Of a DNA stretch of 64,000 bases, positions 47,655 through 56,229 are shown one piece after another. The stretch is taken from the NCBI GenBank assembly GCA_965230205.1, contig OZ245996.1, forward strand, positions 558,001 to 622,000, written 5' to 3'. The notes below the pieces were generated by a model that worked only from the letters and a program-made list of their open reading frames with translations, made no database searches and was not told where the DNA came from. Every line of letters begins with the position of its first letter. Position 1 is the stretch's first letter. The translations under genes and the position numbers were made by a program. The DNA is from CANLBN01 sp965230205 (lineage in GTDB: Bacteria > Pseudomonadota > Gammaproteobacteria > Pseudomonadales > Cellvibrionaceae).

Positions 47655-47676
47655 ATAAGGCCTTCAGGCCTATTCT
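47655..47676 (-). terminator. Possible terminator after the bactofilin gene
   Basis: On the minus strand AGGCC / GGCCT with a 4-nt loop (47659-47672), flanked by partly pairing AATA and TTATT, is followed by TTATTTC. It lies about 15-35 bp after the bactofilin stop. The U tract is short. Confidence 0.5.
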
Positions 47677-47691
47677 TCCACTTCTACTAAA

Positions 47692-48165
47692 TTAGGCTTT
47701 ATTGACTACCGATGACGCCAATTTTACATCAGCTTTAACCAGACTCACCTCATTAGATTCATTAGAACTCAACGAGCTAACAGGGGTTTTTACTGATGAC
47801 TTATTACCATAAACTAAATTGCCATTAACTTGGGCGCCTTTGACCATTTCTATCAATGCGTAGTGCACATTGCCGTTAACAACAGCCTTAGCGGCCAGCT
47901 CAACATGCTTATCGGAGTAAACATCACCATTGACTGTTCCGTTGATAACGAGGGTCGGCACTCTAATTTCACCTTCAACAACTCCAGTCTCTAATACTCT
48001 GGCATGAGCATCAGCACCGTCAGTCACATAAACATTTCCTTTAACCTTGCCTTCAATCATCAGATTACCTGAAAAGCTAATATCACCGACAATTTCAGTA
48101 TTTTTCGACACCAATGTGGTTGATCCAGCAGAAAATGATGTAGATGTTTCTTTTTTACCAAACAT
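47692..48165 (-). CDS. Bactofilin
   Basis: The product has 157 residues from the ATG at 48165. The central right-handed beta-helix of about 100 residues has the repeating pattern G-x-V-x-G-[ED]/[NT] (VSKNTEIVGDISFSGNLMIEGKVKGN and so on), with short unstructured ends (MFGKKETSTSF and the Ser/Val-rich tail). Bactofilins polymerise without nucleotide and scaffold envelope or peptidoglycan machinery. The longer frame to 48192 overlaps the upstream gene stop and adds an unlikely MACKRELKL. It follows the coiled-coil membrane protein by a few bases, forming a pair. Confidence 0.92.
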   Translation of the reverse strand: MFGKKETSTSFSAGSTTLVSKNTEIVGDISFSGNLMIEGKVKGNVYVTDGADAHARVLETGVVEGEIRVPTLVINGTVNGDVYSDKHVELAAKAVVNGNVHYALIEMVKGAQVNGNLVYGNKSSVKTPVSSLSSNESNEVSLVKADVKLASSVVNKA

Positions 48166-48170
48166 AAGTT

Positions 48171-48911
48171 TTAACTCTCTTTTACAAGCCAACCAAATTT
48201 TTTATCCACAACGGCTTTTTTAGGGCGCTGCACAACGACTTTTAAATCAATCCTCTCAGGGATAAATCCTTCAGGCAATGCCATTTCGCCTTCAATTCTC
48301 TGAAAATATTTAAAACTTAATTTAATTCTTTCCACCGAAATCGACTCTGAAATATCTTTCAACGCTAGCTTTCGGTTTTTTTCTCCTTGCTTGCCAAGCA
48401 GCTCAAACGTAGCATAACCTGATATCTTTCTATGCTGAGCAACAATTTGCTTAATCACCACATTATATTTATAGACACCTGAAGAGCGTGTCTGAACAAC
48501 CGATGGCGCATCAACCACTAAGCCTTTATCACTAGGGTCTGGTCTCATCAAACTGCGATAGAACGTATTATCTTGCTCTAAATCTGCAAGCTGATTTTCC
48601 AACTCAACCACTTTAGATCGCACCTCTTCATTTGCTTTACGATCAACTTCGGTTGCTAATTTTAAGTTCGCTATCTGCTGCTCTAATTTAACCGACTGCG
48701 CCAACTTCTCATTATATTGCTGCTTTAGCTCTTCATATTCAGCGACAATATCACCATTGCCTCCTACTGAATAATAACGGCCAATAAAAAAACTGCCAAT
48801 AACAGCAACTATAAATGTGAGGGAGAGCGCAAAAAACCAGAACATTCGTAGATAAGGGCGATAAGGTACCACCGTCATCGAGTATTGTTTACTGGGTTTC
48901 ACTCTTGTCAT
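48171..48911 (-). CDS. Membrane-anchored coiled-coil protein (DUF6776-like)
   Basis: The product has 246 residues. One membrane helix (about 25-46, FFALSLTFIVAVIGSFFIG) precedes a coiled coil (about 58-110, rich in Glu, Lys and Gln heptads), then a C-terminal globular region (about 120-235) with YNVVIKQIVAQHRKISG. It is likely a type II inner-membrane protein with a periplasmic body. It is conserved beside bactofilin in related genomes as far as recalled, so a bactofilin partner is plausible but unproven. Confidence 0.7.
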   Translation of the reverse strand: MTRVKPSKQYSMTVVPYRPYLRMFWFFALSLTFIVAVIGSFFIGRYYSVGGNGDIVAEYEELKQQYNEKLAQSVKLEQQIANLKLATEVDRKANEEVRSKVVELENQLADLEQDNTFYRSLMRPDPSDKGLVVDAPSVVQTRSSGVYKYNVVIKQIVAQHRKISGYATFELLGKQGEKNRKLALKDISESISVERIKLSFKYFQRIEGEMALPEGFIPERIDLKVVVQRPKKAVVDKKFGWLVKES

Positions 48912-48985
48912 AACAAGCTAGCTTTTATGTAATTATTAGAATGGGCTTAGCCTTTTTAAAGCAACTACCCTTTCATTTCTCATGA

Positions 48986-50026
48986 TCATGGCAATAATGC
49001 CGGTTGCTGAAGCCCTGCTGTTTCATCAAAACCAAACATCAGGTTCATATTTTGTACTGCCTGACCCGAAGCACCTTTTGTTAAATTATCAATCACTGAC
49101 AAGACAACAACAGTATTTCCTTGCTCCGGCCTAACAATCGCTAACCTGCAAGTATTGGATGTCTTGACTGAGCGCGTCTGCGGGTGCGATCCAGCAGGCA
49201 TCACATCCACAAAAGGTTCATCTTTATAAAAGTCTTCATACAATGTCTGTAAATCTACACTTTGATCCAGCAACTGCCCATAAAGTGTAGAATGAATGCC
49301 TCTGATGATAGGCAATAAATGCGGTACAAATGTAAGTTTAGCAGGTATTGCATCAGCTGACTGTATCGCTCTCAAACCCTGCTCAATTTCAGGCAGATGT
49401 CTATGGCCACTGGCAGCATAGGCTTTAAAGCTGTCACTGACCTCAGTTAATAAATTATCAACTTTCGCTTGACGACCAGCACCACTGGCACCACTAGCAG
49501 AATTGGCAATCAAAGCGTCTGTCTTCACGAGATTATTCGCGACTAAAGGCAAGAACCCCAACTGTATAGACGTTGGGTAGCAGCCAGGACAAGCGACCAA
49601 CTGAGATTTAACGATCGCTTCTCGGTTAACTTCTGGGAGACCATAAACGGCTTCGGGTAAAAGCTCTCGGCAACCATGCTCCTGCCCATACCATTGCGCC
49701 CACAAATCAGCATCCTTAATTCTAAAGTCTGCTGACAGGTCAATGATTCGAACACCTTTTGCGAATAGCGATGGCACCATGCTATGAGCTACACCATGAG
49801 GCGTTGCAAAGAATACGACATCGCAGCTAGATAACTGCTCCACATCAGGGACAGTAAAGCGTAAATCGCAATGACCACGCAAACTATGATACATATCGGC
49901 AACGGCAACACCCTCTTCAGCACGAGAAGTAATAATTTTAATATTCACTTCTGGGTGATTGACTAATAAACGTAGCAATTCAGCTCCGGTGTACCCTGTC
50001 GCTCCTACAATACCAACATCGATCAT
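48986..50026 (-). CDS. argC: N-acetyl-gamma-glutamyl-phosphate reductase
   Basis: The product has 346 residues from the ATG at 50026, with GAGA just upstream; a GTG at 50035 is rejected as it would extend the conserved N-terminus. NADP motif GATGYTG is at 8-14, the catalytic Cys149 is in ACPGCYPT, and SGASGAGRQA follows. It is the third step of arginine synthesis. It precedes the coiled-coil/bactofilin pair by about 75 bp on the same strand but is functionally unrelated. Confidence 0.96.
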   Translation of the reverse strand: MIDVGIVGATGYTGAELLRLLVNHPEVNIKIITSRAEEGVAVADMYHSLRGHCDLRFTVPDVEQLSSCDVVFFATPHGVAHSMVPSLFAKGVRIIDLSADFRIKDADLWAQWYGQEHGCRELLPEAVYGLPEVNREAIVKSQLVACPGCYPTSIQLGFLPLVANNLVKTDALIANSASGASGAGRQAKVDNLLTEVSDSFKAYAASGHRHLPEIEQGLRAIQSADAIPAKLTFVPHLLPIIRGIHSTLYGQLLDQSVDLQTLYEDFYKDEPFVDVMPAGSHPQTRSVKTSNTCRLAIVRPEQGNTVVVLSVIDNLTKGASGQAVQNMNLMFGFDETAGLQQPALLP

Positions 50027-50273
50027 TTTTCTCACAAAATCCTACAAAAACAAAACGTTAACTGTAGAGCAAAGATAAACATTTAGAAACCCCAAAATTC
50101 AGCAAACAATAAAGAAAATAGGCAGTCGTAGCAGAGACAACAGTCGTGGTCGTACAATAAACTGGATACAACCTCTGCAAAAACGATAACCTCAGAAGCA
50201 AACTAAAGGTGCGATCCTCTTTAGAATTCCTTATTATGGTCTGATTTAGAAAATTGAGCGGAATCCGCCTTTA

Positions 50274-52025
50274 ATGAACCGTATCGGACAATTCATTCAA
50301 ACTATTGTCATTCAATTTCGTCACCGATTGGCAGATATTGATGCTCTCCCTCAACTGACATTACTAGGAGTTATTATTGGGTGCGCATCTGGCGGACTCA
50401 TCATTCTCTTTCGCTATGCAATTGAACTCCCTCTCGGCTACATTCTTCCAGGCAACAATGAAAATTTCGAAGGCTTGAGTAAAGCCTGGCAGTTTGGCCT
50501 ACCTGTCATTGGTGCATTAATCATTGGTACAGGCCTACACTTTTTAAATGCAAAAGATAGAAGCGTCAGTGTTGGTCACGTCCTTGAGAGACTCCATAAC
50601 TTTCAAGGCCGCATGCCTCTAACAAACCTTATCGTTCAATTTGCAGGTGGTGTTATCAGCCTGATCACAGGCCAATCAGTAGGCCGTGAAGGGCCAGCAA
50701 TTCACATTGGCGCAGGAACCGCCAGCGTCATTGGTCAATGGCTGAAATTACCCAATAATAGCCTGAGCACACTAATCGCTTGTGGTGTCGCGGCCGCTAT
50801 TGCGGCTTCCTTTAACACGCCTGTTGCCGGGGTTATTTTTGCAATGGAAGTAGTTCTAATGAGCTATACCATTGTTGGCTTTATTCCTGTGATGATGGCA
50901 TCGGTTTGTGGATCTCTGATAGCGCGTTCGACATTTGGCAGTGAAGCTTTTTTTACCATTGATAATGCCGAGCTAAATGGCCTATTAGAAATACCCTTTA
51001 TGGTGATTGCAGGCCTGGTAATTGCCTGTTTTGCCACGCTATATATGCGCTTACAATTGGCATTTAACCGCTTTTCTCATTACCCTATTTTTTTACGTGT
51101 AACTGCAGCTGGATTGGTAACAGGCTCAATTGGCTTTTTATGCCCTGAAATTTTAGGCCTAGGTTATGATACGATTAACCTCAGCATTGAAGGAAAGTTA
51201 AGCCTTGGTATCTTATTCACCATTGCTCTAGCAAAAATTATAGCCACTAGTTTCAGTATTAGCATGGGTATCCCCGGAGGCTTAATCGGGCCTCAATTAT
51301 TAATAGGGGCTTGCCTGGGTGGAATTATCGGCATCATAGGCAACACGCTGTTTCCAGAAAGTATCACTAATGGAGGCATTTACGTTCTACTGGGTATGGC
51401 CGCAATGATGGGCGCCGTACTCAATGCGCCACTGGCTGCATTGATGGCTGTCTTGGAGCTGACCTATAACCCATCGATTATTTTTCCAAGCATGCTGATT
51501 ATCGTCATTGCCTGCGTTGTCACGCGTCAGCTTTATGATTGCGAGGGCATTTTTGTCGAAATGTTAAATCTTAGTGGGACCAAACTTGACGTTGGCCCAG
51601 TAAAGCAAGTGCTGGGCAATATTGGCGTACGTAGTGCTATGAAAACAGCATTTGTTGTGAGCCCAACACAAATCACGCAAACTCAAGCAGGCAATTTTTT
51701 ATCTAAAAATCCATTATGGGTTGTGATAAATACCGACGATGAAAAGATATTACTTAGAGCCGCAGATCTCGCCATTGCGCTTGAATCCTTAAAAGAAAAC
51801 CAAGAAGAGCACTTAGAAGAAGGTACCATCGATTTACTCGAAATACCTGCTCAACGCTTTAGCCTGACGTCGACACCAGAATTATCAACTCTCTTTGAAG
51901 CGAAAAAAGTCTTGGACAAACAGCCTGGGACCGCGCTATTTGTTACACCGCAAATACAAACGACACCAGAACCCAAGATTTTAGGTATCATTACTCAAGA
52001 TACAATTAGTAATTATTATATGTAA
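50274..52025 (+). CDS. ClC-family chloride channel/transporter with C-terminal extension
   Basis: The product has 583 residues. A ClC membrane core (about 25-430, ten or more helices) carries GREGP at 137-141, so the gating glutamate is Glu139, and the GIPGGLIGPQL segment near 340. A C-terminal about 130-residue cytoplasmic region resembles degenerate CBS domains (about 450-580). In ClC-ec1 a second 'proton' glutamate (Glu203) marks exchangers; the corresponding segment here reads FAMEVVLM, in which that position appears to be Val. Transport of chloride or another anion across the inner membrane is expected. The gene is followed by hemJ after 19 bp. Confidence 0.9.
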   Translation: MNRIGQFIQTIVIQFRHRLADIDALPQLTLLGVIIGCASGGLIILFRYAIELPLGYILPGNNENFEGLSKAWQFGLPVIGALIIGTGLHFLNAKDRSVSVGHVLERLHNFQGRMPLTNLIVQFAGGVISLITGQSVGREGPAIHIGAGTASVIGQWLKLPNNSLSTLIACGVAAAIAASFNTPVAGVIFAMEVVLMSYTIVGFIPVMMASVCGSLIARSTFGSEAFFTIDNAELNGLLEIPFMVIAGLVIACFATLYMRLQLAFNRFSHYPIFLRVTAAGLVTGSIGFLCPEILGLGYDTINLSIEGKLSLGILFTIALAKIIATSFSISMGIPGGLIGPQLLIGACLGGIIGIIGNTLFPESITNGGIYVLLGMAAMMGAVLNAPLAALMAVLELTYNPSIIFPSMLIIVIACVVTRQLYDCEGIFVEMLNLSGTKLDVGPVKQVLGNIGVRSAMKTAFVVSPTQITQTQAGNFLSKNPLWVVINTDDEKILLRAADLAIALESLKENQEEHLEEGTIDLLEIPAQRFSLTSTPELSTLFEAKKVLDKQPGTALFVTPQIQTTPEPKILGIITQDTISNYYM

Positions 52026-52044
52026 GGAATAGTCGAGAAACATT

Positions 52045-52470
52045 ATGCTGTGGGTTAAATCTTTTCATATTATTTCTGTCATCTGCTGGTTTGCCGTTTT
52101 ATTTTATCTACCACGTCTATTTGTTTATCACTCCATGAGTGAAGACGAAATCAGCAAGGAGCGATTCAAAGTCATGGAACGCAAATTATTAAGGGGGATC
52201 GGCACCCCATCAATGATTGCCACCTTTGTATTTGGCATTTGGCTAGCCAGCTACAATTGGAATTATTACCAGCACTCGCTCTGGTTTTGGATTAAAATAT
52301 CTCTAGTAGTTGTACTGTCCATTTATCATCATGTGTGTATTTATATTTGGAGGCAGTTCTGTGAGGATAAAAATACTCGTAGCCATATTTTCTATCGTTG
52401 GTTTAACGAATTTCCTGTGATATTACTCATCGCAATTGTTTGCTTAGTCGTCGTAAAACCCACTTGGTAA
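52045..52470 (+). CDS. hemJ: Protoporphyrinogen IX oxidase HemJ
   Basis: The product has 141 residues with four transmembrane helices. The N-terminus WVKSFHIISVICWFAVLFYLPRLFVYH holds the conserved His8 proposed as heme ligand, and the C-terminus ends VVKPTW with the conserved Lys138. HemJ oxidises protoporphyrinogen IX in bacteria lacking HemG or HemY. Next to it lies hemL, a second heme-pathway gene, supporting the call. Confidence 0.9.
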   Translation: MLWVKSFHIISVICWFAVLFYLPRLFVYHSMSEDEISKERFKVMERKLLRGIGTPSMIATFVFGIWLASYNWNYYQHSLWFWIKISLVVVLSIYHHVCIYIWRQFCEDKNTRSHIFYRWFNEFPVILLIAIVCLVVVKPTW

Positions 52471-52508
52471 CCATCTAATTTTAACTTAGCCATTTTCAGG
52501 AAACATCA

Positions 52509-53801
52509 ATGACTCGCTCTGAAACACTTTTTTCAAATGCTCAACAATTTATTCCTGGTGGAGTCAATTCACCTGTACGCGCTTTTAAAGCAGTCGGCGG
52601 CACTCCGGTTTTTTTCAAACGCGCGGAGGGTGCGTATGTGTATGATGAGGATGACAAACGCTATATTGATTATGTTCTCTCATGGGGACCAATGATCTTA
52701 GGCCATGCTCACCCTGATGTGATTAACGCGGTTATTGAAAAGGCAAAAGACGGCCTCAGCTTTGGCGCCCCGACTGAATTAGAAACAACGCTGGCACAAG
52801 AAGTCTGCAATATTATTCCCAATATGGATCAAGTGCGCTTCGTCAATTCGGGAACAGAAGCAACCATGAGCGCTATTCGACTTGCTCGTGGTTATACAGG
52901 TCGAGATAAGATCGTAAAATTTGAAGGTTGTTATCACGGTCACTCTGATTCACTACTTGTCAAAGCTGGATCTGGCGCATTAACGCTTGGGGTTCCAAGC
53001 TCACCAGGCGTTCCAAAAGAATTGGCTGACCATACTATTACACTCAATTACAACGATATCGAGCAAGTTGAATCGGTATTCTCAGAAATAGGTGAGCAAA
53101 TTGCCTGCATTATTGTAGAGCCCGTTGCCGGCAATATGAATTGCATTCCTCCTGTCGATGGTTTCTTACAAACCCTGAGAAAGGTATGCGATAGTAACGG
53201 CAGCGTCCTTATTTTTGACGAGGTAATGACAGGGTTTCGCGTTCATGCACAAGGAGCCCAAGCTCGCTATAGTGTTGATGCTGACCTTGTTACTCTGGGC
53301 AAAGTGATGGGCGGTGGCATGCCTGTCGGCGCTTTTGGTGGCAAAGCCGATATTATGAATCATATCGCACCTCTCGGACCCGTTTATCAAGCCGGTACTC
53401 TCTCGGGTAACCCGGTTGCAATGGCTGCTGGCTTGGCTAACCTGCAAGGACTTAAACAAGAAGGGTTTTACGATAAACTTTTCGCAACAACAGATACATT
53501 AGTTAAAGGGTTACAGGAACGTGCCGATGCTGCTGGCATTCCTTTTACAACGAACCACGCGGGCTCTATGTTTGGCTTTTTCTTCTTAAAAGATAACAGT
53601 CAATTAGCAACTGTAACCAACTACCAGCAGGTGATGGATTGCAACATTGAACGTTTTAATCAATTTTTTCATTTGATGTTAAACGCAGGTATCTATCTTG
53701 CACCCGCTTCTTACGAAGCCGGATTCACCTCTATCGCTCATACTGAAAAAGACATTGAAGCAACATTAGGCGCCGCGGAAACTGCTTTTAAACAGCTATA
53801 A
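52509..53801 (+). CDS. hemL: Glutamate-1-semialdehyde 2,1-aminomutase
   Basis: The product has 430 residues. The PLP lysine is Lys265 in TLGKVMGGGMP. The substrate-binding block SPVRAFKAVGG is near the N-terminus, and GTEATMSAIRLARG lies near 120. AGGA is 8 bp upstream of the ATG. It makes 5-aminolevulinate from glutamate-1-semialdehyde, the second step of the C5 heme route. It lies downstream of hemJ in the same direction. Confidence 0.98.
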   Translation: MTRSETLFSNAQQFIPGGVNSPVRAFKAVGGTPVFFKRAEGAYVYDEDDKRYIDYVLSWGPMILGHAHPDVINAVIEKAKDGLSFGAPTELETTLAQEVCNIIPNMDQVRFVNSGTEATMSAIRLARGYTGRDKIVKFEGCYHGHSDSLLVKAGSGALTLGVPSSPGVPKELADHTITLNYNDIEQVESVFSEIGEQIACIIVEPVAGNMNCIPPVDGFLQTLRKVCDSNGSVLIFDEVMTGFRVHAQGAQARYSVDADLVTLGKVMGGGMPVGAFGGKADIMNHIAPLGPVYQAGTLSGNPVAMAAGLANLQGLKQEGFYDKLFATTDTLVKGLQERADAAGIPFTTNHAGSMFGFFFLKDNSQLATVTNYQQVMDCNIERFNQFFHLMLNAGIYLAPASYEAGFTSIAHTEKDIEATLGAAETAFKQL

Positions 53802-53842
53802 ACACCTGCTATAGATAGAAAGGAATAGAAGGCCTCCACAAA

Positions 53843-54214
53843 ATGAAAAAAGCCCTTGTCATCAAACCTAATATTAAGGATGAATATTTTTTTGACGAGG
53901 GGTGCTTCATATTAGAACTATCGAACTCAGATAACGATTCCGGCCTGTCCATTGCTCAAGCCAGAGTCGAGCCTGGCATCACAACACAATTACATAAGCT
54001 CGATAAAACAATAGAGCGTTACGTTATTGTAGAAGGAACCGGAGAGGTAATACTTGGGGAATCAAAGCCTATTAAGGTCGGCAAGAATGACGTCGTTATT
54101 ATCCCTGAAAATCACCCTCAATCCATTCATAACACAGGTAATAGCGACTTAATTTTTCTCGTTATTTGCACACCAAGATTCAAACTAGAAAACTATATTG
54201 CTTGCGATCAGTAA
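53843..54214 (+). CDS. Cupin-domain protein
   Basis: The product has 123 residues with one cupin barrel: motif 1 TTQLHKLDKTIERYVIVEGTGEV and motif 2 DVVIIPENHPQSIHNTG, with His and Glu metal ligands in the expected places. The call is mannose-6-phosphate isomerase-like or generic cupin; no substrate can be assigned. It lies 40 bp after hemL on the same strand and converges with lipA. Confidence 0.75.
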   Translation: MKKALVIKPNIKDEYFFDEGCFILELSNSDNDSGLSIAQARVEPGITTQLHKLDKTIERYVIVEGTGEVILGESKPIKVGKNDVVIIPENHPQSIHNTGNSDLIFLVICTPRFKLENYIACDQ

Positions 54215-54286
54215 TACTTCTCTGTCAAAGCTAACGCTCTTAGCTCATTTAGCTTTCCAACTTAGCTATCACCCATCTACCATTAT

Positions 54287-55267
54287 CTACTTAACTACAC
54301 TTCCATGAGCTTGTTGGTCCGCGTGATAGGAAGAGCGAACTAGTGGGCCACATGCCGCGCGTTCAAAACCCATTTCATCCGCTAAAGATTTATATTCATC
54401 AAACTCTTCTGGCGTCACATAGCGCTGTACAGGTAAGTGATCTTTGGATGGCTGGAGGTATTGGCCGATGGTGAGCATATTAATATTGTGCTCGCGCATA
54501 TCTCGCATTACTTCAAAAATTTCTTCTTTGGTTTCACCTAAACCAACCATTAATCCTGATTTCGTTAATACATCAGGACGACGCGCCTTATACTGTTTCA
54601 ACAAATCTAACGACCATTGATAGTTTGCACCAGGGCGAGCCTCACGGTACAGACGTGGCACTGTTTCTAAGTTGTGGTTAAATACATCAGGTGCTTCTTT
54701 TTCTAAAATACCTAAAGCAACTTCCATTCGACCTCGAAAATCGGGTGTTAGAATTTCAACTTCTAAATTAGGTGAATGTATTCGCGCCTCTCGAATACAA
54801 TCAGCAAAGTGCTGTGCACCTCCATCGCGAAGGTCATCTCTGTCGACAGATGTAATCACAACATACTTTAAGCGCATCTCAGCGATAGCTTCCGCTAATT
54901 GTTGAGGCTCTTGAGTATCGAGAGGGTTTGGCTTGCCATGGCCAACATCACAGAATGGACAGCGACGGGTACAGATATCTCCCATTATCATAAAAGTTGC
55001 TGTACCACCCGAAAAGCATTCACCAAGGTTAGGGCAAGAGGCCTCTTCACAAACACTGGATAGACCATTTTTTCGAAGAATCTTTTTAATACGCTCTACA
55101 TCCGGAGAGGCTGGGACTCTCACACGGATCCAATCGGGCTTGCGTATCATTTGATCCGTCGCAATAACCTTAACAGGGATCCTTTCAACCTTATCAGCAT
55201 CTCTCAGTTTTTCACCTTGCTGATGGCGAGTGGTGCGTCGAGTTGGTGATGTAGGTAAATCTTTCAT
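54287..55267 (-). CDS. lipA: Lipoyl synthase
   Basis: The product has 326 residues. The radical-SAM cluster is CTRRCPFC (Cys99, Cys103, Cys106), and the auxiliary cluster motif is CEEASCPNLGEC (Cys73, Cys78, Cys84). The closing RSSYHADQQ motif contains the conserved serine ligand. It inserts sulfur at C6 and C8 of protein-bound octanoate. It starts right after lipB. Confidence 0.98.
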   Translation of the reverse strand: MKDLPTSPTRRTTRHQQGEKLRDADKVERIPVKVIATDQMIRKPDWIRVRVPASPDVERIKKILRKNGLSSVCEEASCPNLGECFSGGTATFMIMGDICTRRCPFCDVGHGKPNPLDTQEPQQLAEAIAEMRLKYVVITSVDRDDLRDGGAQHFADCIREARIHSPNLEVEILTPDFRGRMEVALGILEKEAPDVFNHNLETVPRLYREARPGANYQWSLDLLKQYKARRPDVLTKSGLMVGLGETKEEIFEVMRDMREHNINMLTIGQYLQPSKDHLPVQRYVTPEEFDEYKSLADEMGFERAACGPLVRSSYHADQQAHGSVVK

Positions 55268-55269
55268 AG

Positions 55270-55941
55270 TTATCTCATTGGCAATGTATCTATTGTTTCA
55301 ATAGTTGATATCTTCAGGTTATTTACCATCTGCTCAACAATTGATTTTTCAACCGTCGCATAATCAACGGCTTGACTTGTGGGTAGGTCTTTCATTTGCG
55401 TCATTCTCAACGCTTCGTAACCGCAAGGGTTTATCAGATCGAATGGCGACAGATCCATATCGACATTAATACTCATCCCATGAAAGCAACACCCTTTGCG
55501 AACTCTTAAGCCTAAAGAGGCTATTTTATCATCAATACTGCCTCGACTAACATAAACTCCTGGAGCATCCGCTTTAGGATGAGCCGAAACGCCGTAATTT
55601 GCCAGTAACTCAACAGCGGTCTTTTCTAATAAGGTAATCATATCCCTTACCCCAAGCTTGCGCCTTCGCAAATCGATAAGAGGGTATAAAACCAATTGAC
55701 CAGGGCCATGATAAGTAACTTGCCCGCCACGATCTGACTGAACGATAGGAATATTACCAGGATTTAAGACATGCTCTGGCTTACCCGCCTGCCCTTGTGT
55801 AAAAACAGGTGAATGCTGAACCAGCCACAATTCATCAATAGTTTCATCATTGCGCGAATCAGTAAATCGCGACATGGATTGCCAGACAGGTTCGTAAGGT
55901 TGTAGGCCTAAATAGCGTACCCGTAACCTATCAACAATCAT
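55270..55941 (-). CDS. lipB: Octanoyltransferase LipB
   Basis: The product has 223 residues. RGGQVTYHGPGQLVLYPL (about 71-88), the catalytic Lys139 in DDKIASLGL, and Cys173 in NPCGYE are all in place. It transfers octanoate from acyl carrier protein to apo-lipoyl domains, the substrate for LipA. Its ATG shares bases with the upstream gene stop (TAATG), and lipA follows after 2 bp. Confidence 0.97.
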   Translation of the reverse strand: MIVDRLRVRYLGLQPYEPVWQSMSRFTDSRNDETIDELWLVQHSPVFTQGQAGKPEHVLNPGNIPIVQSDRGGQVTYHGPGQLVLYPLIDLRRRKLGVRDMITLLEKTAVELLANYGVSAHPKADAPGVYVSRGSIDDKIASLGLRVRKGCCFHGMSINVDMDLSPFDLINPCGYEALRMTQMKDLPTSQAVDYATVEKSIVEQMVNNLKISTIETIDTLPMR

Positions 55942-56213
55942 TAGATAACCATTTTTACTTTAGGGTGCGCAATCAAAGCTTGGTGATACGCCTGCAACTG
56001 ATCTACACCTGTTGCAGTAATATAAAGCGTAATGGACTGGAATTTACCTTTACTACTGGCTTTTACAGAAACTTTGTCACGATCAAAACCGGGAGCAAAT
56101 TGCTCTGTTGTTGTTAGTACAAACTCATGCATTTCGATATGAGCATCACCCATTACTTTAATGAGGTAATCTTCACATGGAAATTCTATCTTAGGTGGCT
56201 CTTGCTCACTCAC
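55941..56213 (-). CDS. ybeD: YbeD-like protein (DUF493)
   Basis: The product has 90 residues. It has the DUF493 fold pattern: FPCEDYLIKVMGDAHIEM, then VKASSKGKFQSITLYITATG, ending near VKMVI. The family is conserved between dacA and lipB in gammaproteobacteria and may be an ACT-like regulatory domain for lipoate metabolism. It overlaps lipB by one base. Confidence 0.93.
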   Translation of the reverse strand: MSEQEPPKIEFPCEDYLIKVMGDAHIEMHEFVLTTTEQFAPGFDRDKVSVKASSKGKFQSITLYITATGVDQLQAYHQALIAHPKVKMVI

Positions 56214-56229
56214 GACAACGGCCTACTCA

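Noticed and set aside
54227..54256. Inverted repeat AAAGCTAA / TTAGCTTT and several TTAGCT copies between the cupin gene and lipA
   Set aside because: The stem is AT-rich with a long loop and no T run on either strand, so it is not a convincing terminator; the short repeats may be chance.
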